In this document: one piece after another, positions 60,214 through 64,000 of the stretch
Position numbering within the stretch: the first letter of the stretch is position 1
Layout: every line of letters begins with the position of its first letter
Assembly (NCBI GenBank): GCA_014055465.1
Contig: WIAF01000007.1
Span: forward strand, 124,001 to 188,000
Direction of reading: 5' to 3'
Length of the DNA: 64,000 nucleotides
From: Nitrospira sp. CR1.1
GTDB taxonomy: Bacteria > Nitrospirota > Nitrospiria > Nitrospirales > Nitrospiraceae
Translations under genes and position numbers: made by a program
Notes under the pieces: model-generated
Database searches by the model: none
Seen by the model: only the letters and a program-made list of their open reading frames with translations
Told to the model about the DNA's origin: nothing

Positions 60214-61467
60214 TTACTCCTTCCGACGCGGTCGCGATGGTTGTGTCGACCGTCGCTGGCCGCTCTGCACTGTCAGCATGCGGTCCAGGATCCGGTCTGC
60301 GACATCGCGCTTGGACAGCAGCGGAAGCGCTTCGGGATCACCCTCGCGGGTTAGGAGCCAGACCCGGTTCGTGTCGGATCCGAAGCCCGACCCTGCCGCT
60401 GTCACGTCATTGGCGACCAAGAGATCAACGCCCTTAGCATGCAGTTTTTCCTTGGCGTGGGCAAGGAGATCCTCAGTTTCTGCGGCAAATCCGACGAGTA
60501 ATTGGCTCGTGCGGCGTTCACTCAGTTCGCGAAGAATATCGTCGGTCGTTTCGAGTTCGAGATGAGTGACGGGCCCGCGCTGCTTCTTAATCTTGCTGGC
60601 CGAGGGGCGCGCGGGACGAAAGTCTGCGACGGCGGCGGCCATAATAACGGTATCGCTCCAGGCCAACCGGTGTGTGATCGCCTTTCGCATCTCCTCGGCC
60701 GTGACGACCGGACAATATTCAATTCCGGCGGGTGACGGCAGCGATGTCGGACCCGAGACCAGCACGACTTCCGCCCCACGGGTTCGGGCAGCCTCGGCCA
60801 AGGCGTATCCCATTTTCCCCGACGATCGGTTGGAGATAAACCGGACGGGATCGATGGCTTCCTGGGTTGGTCCGGCTGAAATGAGCACTTTACGGCCAGA
60901 CCAATCTCGGCGCGGGTGAACGGTGGTGAGAACGGCTGCCAGGATTCGTTCCTCATCGGCCAACCGTCCCTGTCCCTGGCGGCCGGATGCCAGCGGACCA
61001 TCCTCCGGTTCCACGATGATCGCTCCGCGTGCTCGCAAGGCGGCGACATGTTCCACGACGGTGGGATGTCGCCACATGTCGCCGTCCATGGCCGGCGCGA
61101 AGATTACCGGGCATTGAGTCGTGAGGAGCATGGTGGAGAGGAGATCGTTTGCGAGTCCGAGGGCGGCCTTGGCGAGGCAATTGGCCGTGGCCGGTGCAAT
61201 CACGATGGCGTGCGCCTGCTCCGGCAGAGACAGGTGAAGCATCTCCTGGTGAGCTTCGAAGAGGTCCGTCGCCACATGGGCGCCGGACAACACCTCAAAT
61301 GTCAGCGGGGTGACGAACCGGCAGGCGCCGGCCGTCATCACGACATTGACCGTGGCGGCTTCGCGCCGTAAAAGGCGCAGCAGACTCACCGCTTTATAGG
61401 CGGCAATACTCCCGGTGACGGCGAGCACAAGGCGGACACCGGGAAGTGAGGGGCCGGTGGTCTGCAC
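60214..61467 (-). CDS. coaBC: Bifunctional phosphopantothenoylcysteine decarboxylase/synthetase
   Basis: Second and third steps from phosphopantothenate to phosphopantetheine in coenzyme A synthesis. 417 residues. CoaC part (1-185): VLAVTGSIAAYKAVSLLRLL, the FMN flavodoxin-like core and the catalytic-Cys segment ANCLAKAALGLANDLLSTML. CoaB part: LISAGPTQEAIDPVRFISNR, SSGKMGYALA and the late GFAAETEDLL with LLVANDVTAAGSGFGSDTN. It starts 9 bp after rpoZ, a common pairing. Confidence 0.95.
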   Translation of the reverse strand: MQTTGPSLPGVRLVLAVTGSIAAYKAVSLLRLLRREAATVNVVMTAGACRFVTPLTFEVLSGAHVATDLFEAHQEMLHLSLPEQAHAIVIAPATANCLAKAALGLANDLLSTMLLTTQCPVIFAPAMDGDMWRHPTVVEHVAALRARGAIIVEPEDGPLASGRQGQGRLADEERILAAVLTTVHPRRDWSGRKVLISAGPTQEAIDPVRFISNRSSGKMGYALAEAARTRGAEVVLVSGPTSLPSPAGIEYCPVVTAEEMRKAITHRLAWSDTVIMAAAVADFRPARPSASKIKKQRGPVTHLELETTDDILRELSERRTSQLLVGFAAETEDLLAHAKEKLHAKGVDLLVANDVTAAGSGFGSDTNRVWLLTREGDPEALPLLSKRDVADRILDRMLTVQSGQRRSTQPSRPRRKE

Positions 61468-61476
61468 GAAGGGGAA

Positions 61477-61839
61477 CTACTCCTCGGCCTCCGGGGCGGC
61501 GACGGGCTTGGCGGTATCGTCGACGTAGACGCTGAGTTCTTTTTTGATCTCCTTGGCGTCTTCTCCGGTCATCATCGCCAGGCGTTCGGTCTCGCCTTCC
61601 TTCACGCGCTTGGATTCCTTGATCGCATCGCGGGCTTCCTTGCCGACCAGGAACTTCACCTTATGTCGCAACACCTCATCGAGCGCGATGCTGGTTTCTT
61701 TGGTGAACTTGGAGGACGCGGTCATGCGCGCGCCCTGGACCAATTGTTTGGCGCGCTGCGCCGCGACGATGACCAGGCGGTGGCGGGAATCGAATTCGCC
61801 GGCGGCATATTCCGGTAACAACGATAACATTTCACCCAT
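61477..61839 (-). CDS. rpoZ: RNA polymerase omega subunit
   Basis: Omega helps assemble the beta' subunit. 120 residues. The family motif SRHRLVIVAAQRAKQLVQGA is present with the conserved Arg and Gln. The following SSKFTKETSIALDEVL and ERLAMMTGEDA continue the usual pattern. The last 25 residues are acidic. It overlaps gmk by 8 nt, the classic gmk-rpoZ arrangement. Confidence 0.92.
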   Translation of the reverse strand: MGEMLSLLPEYAAGEFDSRHRLVIVAAQRAKQLVQGARMTASSKFTKETSIALDEVLRHKVKFLVGKEARDAIKESKRVKEGETERLAMMTGEDAKEIKKELSVYVDDTAKPVAAPEAEE

Positions 61840-62548
61840 GATGCAAGTGCTCCTTTGATGCGGGGGCGGAGGAGGAATTCCCCTGCTTGCCCTCTTTGTC
61901 GAGAATAAACTTTTCTTCCAGCCAGGTCATGTTCAGGCGTTTCGTTTTGATGCGTTCCGCCAGGAACACGCTTTCGAGTTCTTTCAGCGATTGTTTCAGA
62001 TCATCATTCCGGACGATGTAGTAATACTCGCGATAGCTCCAGACCTCTTCCTTGGCCTTCTGCAGGCGCCGCTGAATTTCTTCCGGCGAGTCCCCGGCTC
62101 TGTTTTGGAGCCTGGTTCGCAAGGTATCAAATGACGGCGGGAGAATGAAAATATAGACGCCGTCCTCGAATTTCTTCTTCACTGACCGGGCGCCCTGCAC
62201 GTCGATTTCGAGCAGGACATCGATGCCCTGTTCCATTTTTTCCGTCAATTCCTTGCGGGGCGTTCCGTATAGATTGCCGTAGACGTGGGCCCATTCCACG
62301 AATTCGTTTCGATCAATCATCTGCCGGAATGAGGCTTCATCCAGGAAATGATAGTCCTGCCCATCCACCTCTCCGGGGCGCGGCTTGCGGGTGGTGTAAG
62401 AAATGGAATGCCACAAGCCTGGAACATTGGCCGTGATCTGTTTGCACAGCGTCGTTTTCCCGCTCCCTGACGGGGCGGAAATGATGAACAGGATGCCCCG
62501 CCGTACTTGAGCCGGTTTCTCGTGAGATGGAACGGGCGCAGTGTTCAT
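61832..62548 (-). CDS. gmk: Guanylate kinase
   Basis: It phosphorylates GMP to GDP. 238 residues. P-loop FIISAPSGSGKTTLCKQI, the GMP-binding SYTTRKPRPGEVDGQDYHFL, FVEWAHVYGNLYGTPRK and VLLEIDVQGARSVK are intact. The C-terminal extension of about 25 residues (after LDKEGKQGN) is Ser/Ala/His-rich and not seen in short family members. It is 30 bp downstream of the yicC gene. Confidence 0.95.
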   Translation of the reverse strand: MNTAPVPSHEKPAQVRRGILFIISAPSGSGKTTLCKQITANVPGLWHSISYTTRKPRPGEVDGQDYHFLDEASFRQMIDRNEFVEWAHVYGNLYGTPRKELTEKMEQGIDVLLEIDVQGARSVKKKFEDGVYIFILPPSFDTLRTRLQNRAGDSPEEIQRRLQKAKEEVWSYREYYYIVRNDDLKQSLKELESVFLAERIKTKRLNMTWLEEKFILDKEGKQGNSSSAPASKEHLHHG

Positions 62549-62578
62549 AGATGATTCTGTGCCGGCTCGGCGCCGACG

Positions 62579-63457
62579 TTACTCCACATTTTGAACTTGT
62601 TCGCGCAATTTTTCCAGTTCGGCTTTCATGCGGACGACCAGCGCGGCGATCTCCGCATCATTGGCTTTCGAGCCGATGGTGTTCACTTCACGCCCCATTT
62701 CCTGAAGGAGAAACTCCAGCGTTTTCCCCACGGACTCCTCGCTGCGGAGTGTCTGGTCGAACTGTATCATATGTGACTCAAGTCTGACCAATTCTTCCGA
62801 GATGTCAGAACGGTCCGCATACACAGCCAGTTCCTGGTTGAGACGGGCCGGATCCGGCAGCTCGCTTTGCAGGAGGGCCTCGATCCGTGCTTTCATGCGT
62901 TCAAAGGAGATTCTGGAGAGTTCCGGAGCCTTTTCCGCCACGGTTGATTTGGCTGACCGGATCGCGTCCAAGTGAACAGCCAAGTCCTTCGCCAGCGCGT
63001 CCCCTTCGCGCTTGCGCATCTTCTCCAGGTCGGTCAGGGCTCCGCCAAGCACGCGCAACACGGTTTTCCCAAGATGGTCGGTATCGACCGGTTCATCTGT
63101 AATGGAGACGATGTCGCGAAACCCGGCGACTATGGACATCTCTACCGCGCCCCGCAATCCGAGGGTCTTCTGCAGCTTTTTGAGGGCCGCATGGTATTGT
63201 TTGGCGAGCGCGTGATCGATCTGAACGGTTTTCAGGCTGCCGCCGGCGGCCTGTACCGACACCGACACATCGACTCTCCCGCGAAGGCAGCGCTGTTGAA
63301 CGGCCTTGCGAATGTGGTCCTCCAACTGCGCCAGGGATCGAGGGACCCTGACCGCCACCTCCAGAAACCGGTGGTTGACGGAGCGAATTTCTACGGTGAC
63401 GCCGGCCTTCTGCGAGGTGCCGTCTTTTTTCCCATACCCGGTCATACTTCGGATCAT
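62579..63457 (-). CDS. YicC-family endoribonuclease-like protein
   Basis: 292 residues. The N-terminal MIRSMTGYGKKDGTSQKAGV and VTVEIRSVNHRFLEVAVRVP are the YicC family hallmark, and the C-terminal domain ends QEMGREVNTIGSKANDAEI, also conserved. The family is reported to cut RNA (YicC/YloC). The ATG at 63457 overlaps the nth stop (ATGA). A longer frame to 63577 is only a shadow of nth. It precedes gmk, as in many bacteria. Confidence 0.92.
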   Translation of the reverse strand: MIRSMTGYGKKDGTSQKAGVTVEIRSVNHRFLEVAVRVPRSLAQLEDHIRKAVQQRCLRGRVDVSVSVQAAGGSLKTVQIDHALAKQYHAALKKLQKTLGLRGAVEMSIVAGFRDIVSITDEPVDTDHLGKTVLRVLGGALTDLEKMRKREGDALAKDLAVHLDAIRSAKSTVAEKAPELSRISFERMKARIEALLQSELPDPARLNQELAVYADRSDISEELVRLESHMIQFDQTLRSEESVGKTLEFLLQEMGREVNTIGSKANDAEIAALVVRMKAELEKLREQVQNVE

Positions 63458-64000
63458 CGTGCGAGTTTCCCTTCCCAATGGCAATCGGTGTAGAGCGCGC
63501 AGAGCCCGCATTTCGGCGCGCGCGCCAGGCAGACATACCGCCCGTGCAAGAGGAGTCGCTGCGAGCCTTCCGTCCATTCCTCTGCGGGCAGCAACCGCTG
63601 CAGGTCCATCTCGATTTTTTCCGGATCCGTATGGCGGGTGAGGTGCAGTCGCCCCGCCACTCGTTTCACGTGGGTATCGACCACCACGGCCGGCTTATCA
63701 AACGCATTGCCGAGCAGGACGTTGGCGGTTTTACGCCCGACCCCCGGCAGTCCCGTGAGCGCCTCCATTGTATCCGGCACCTTGCCTTGAAACGTTTCGA
63801 CCACGGCTTTCGCACAGTGCATGAGATGTTTGGCCTTGGTCTTAAAAAAACCGGTCGGACGGATGAACGCCTCCAACTCCGCAGGGTCAGCCGCCGCATA
63901 GTCGCGCGGCTGCCGATACCGCCGAAAGAGAGCCGGAGTGACCTGGTTCACGCGCTGGTCCGTGCATTGCGCCGAGAGAATCGTGGCGACCAACAGCTCC
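63454..64000 (-). CDS. nth: Endonuclease III (partial, 5' end outside window)
   Basis: A DNA glycosylase/AP lyase for oxidised pyrimidines. The present 181 codons include VATILSAQCTDQRVN, the helix-hairpin-helix LTGLPGVGRKTANVLLG with catalytic Lys, VVDTHVKRVAGRLHL with catalytic Asp, and the [4Fe-4S] pattern CLARAPKCGLCALYTDC (C-x6-C-x2-C-x5-C). The start lies beyond base 64000. It is the first visible gene of the long housekeeping operon. Confidence 0.95.
   Translation of the reverse strand, partial: ELLVATILSAQCTDQRVNQVTPALFRRYRQPRDYAAADPAELEAFIRPTGFFKTKAKHLMHCAKAVVETFQGKVPDTMEALTGLPGVGRKTANVLLGNAFDKPAVVVDTHVKRVAGRLHLTRHTDPEKIEMDLQRLLPAEEWTEGSQRLLLHGRYVCLARAPKCGLCALYTDCHWEGKLAR

Overview
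This is a GC-rich, gene-dense bacterial chromosome segment. Gene content and style point to the phylum Nitrospirota, most likely a Nitrospira: a two-domain copper nitrite reductase next to a Crp/Fnr regulator, a Tll0287-like haem protein, a CCG-domain (HdrB/SdhE-like) protein plus an unusual SdhB, and RtcB with archease. This assignment is an inference from content; there is no rRNA gene to confirm it. No tRNA, rRNA, CRISPR array, transposase or prophage gene was seen.

Layout. Bases 1-4300 (minus strand) hold a pyrimidine operon, pyrR-pyrB-pyrC-DUF4149-carA, behind a promoter, a PyrR-type binding loop, a 33-codon leader frame and an intrinsic terminator. Bases 4458-11150 (plus) hold transketolase, a Crp/Fnr regulator, a perfect 24-bp palindrome, nirK and four small exported proteins (HMA-like, outer-membrane-like, solute-binding lipoprotein, haem protein). 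Bases 11153-12966 (minus) hold a cupin, a CCG protein and a coiled-coil protein. Bases 13160-17239 (plus) hold an HDOD protein, SthA and a TPR-dioxygenase fusion. Bases 17205-28376 (minus) hold a c-di-GMP signalling protein, a membrane sensor, PilZ, RtcB/archease, SdhB, an M24 peptidase and a giant AsmA-like protein.

Bases 28850-36750 look more accessory: an MFS transporter, a signal-peptidase-like protein whose nucleophile position is Ala, a ComEC-like metallo-beta-lactamase protein, a cyclophilin, a nucleotidyltransferase-like pair, vapBC and several dispersed repeats. Bases 36749-45373 (minus) hold a Memo-family protein and then a seven-gene cluster of a small helical protein, a MutL/GlmL-like ASKHA ATPase, a barrel-sandwich-like protein, a DUF6754-like membrane protein and three more membrane proteins. 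No cobalamin mutase is nearby, and this cluster is the best candidate here for an undescribed system. Bases 45475-49942 hold small proteins, a Rieske ferredoxin, an Mrp ATPase, a desaturase and an HD protein. Bases 50172-55590 hold putA, an exported protein, an SDR and bioD. The rest is one long minus-strand housekeeping operon, nth-yicC-gmk-rpoZ-coaBC-TPR-aroQ-efp-accB-accC-thiE.

A family of about 120-210 bp inverted-repeat-bounded elements recurs in at least seven intergenic gaps between 28.4 and 48.4 kb, several touching ribosome-binding regions or gene ends. Many neighbours overlap by ATGA/TTGA junctions, and several convergent pairs overlap at their 3' ends.
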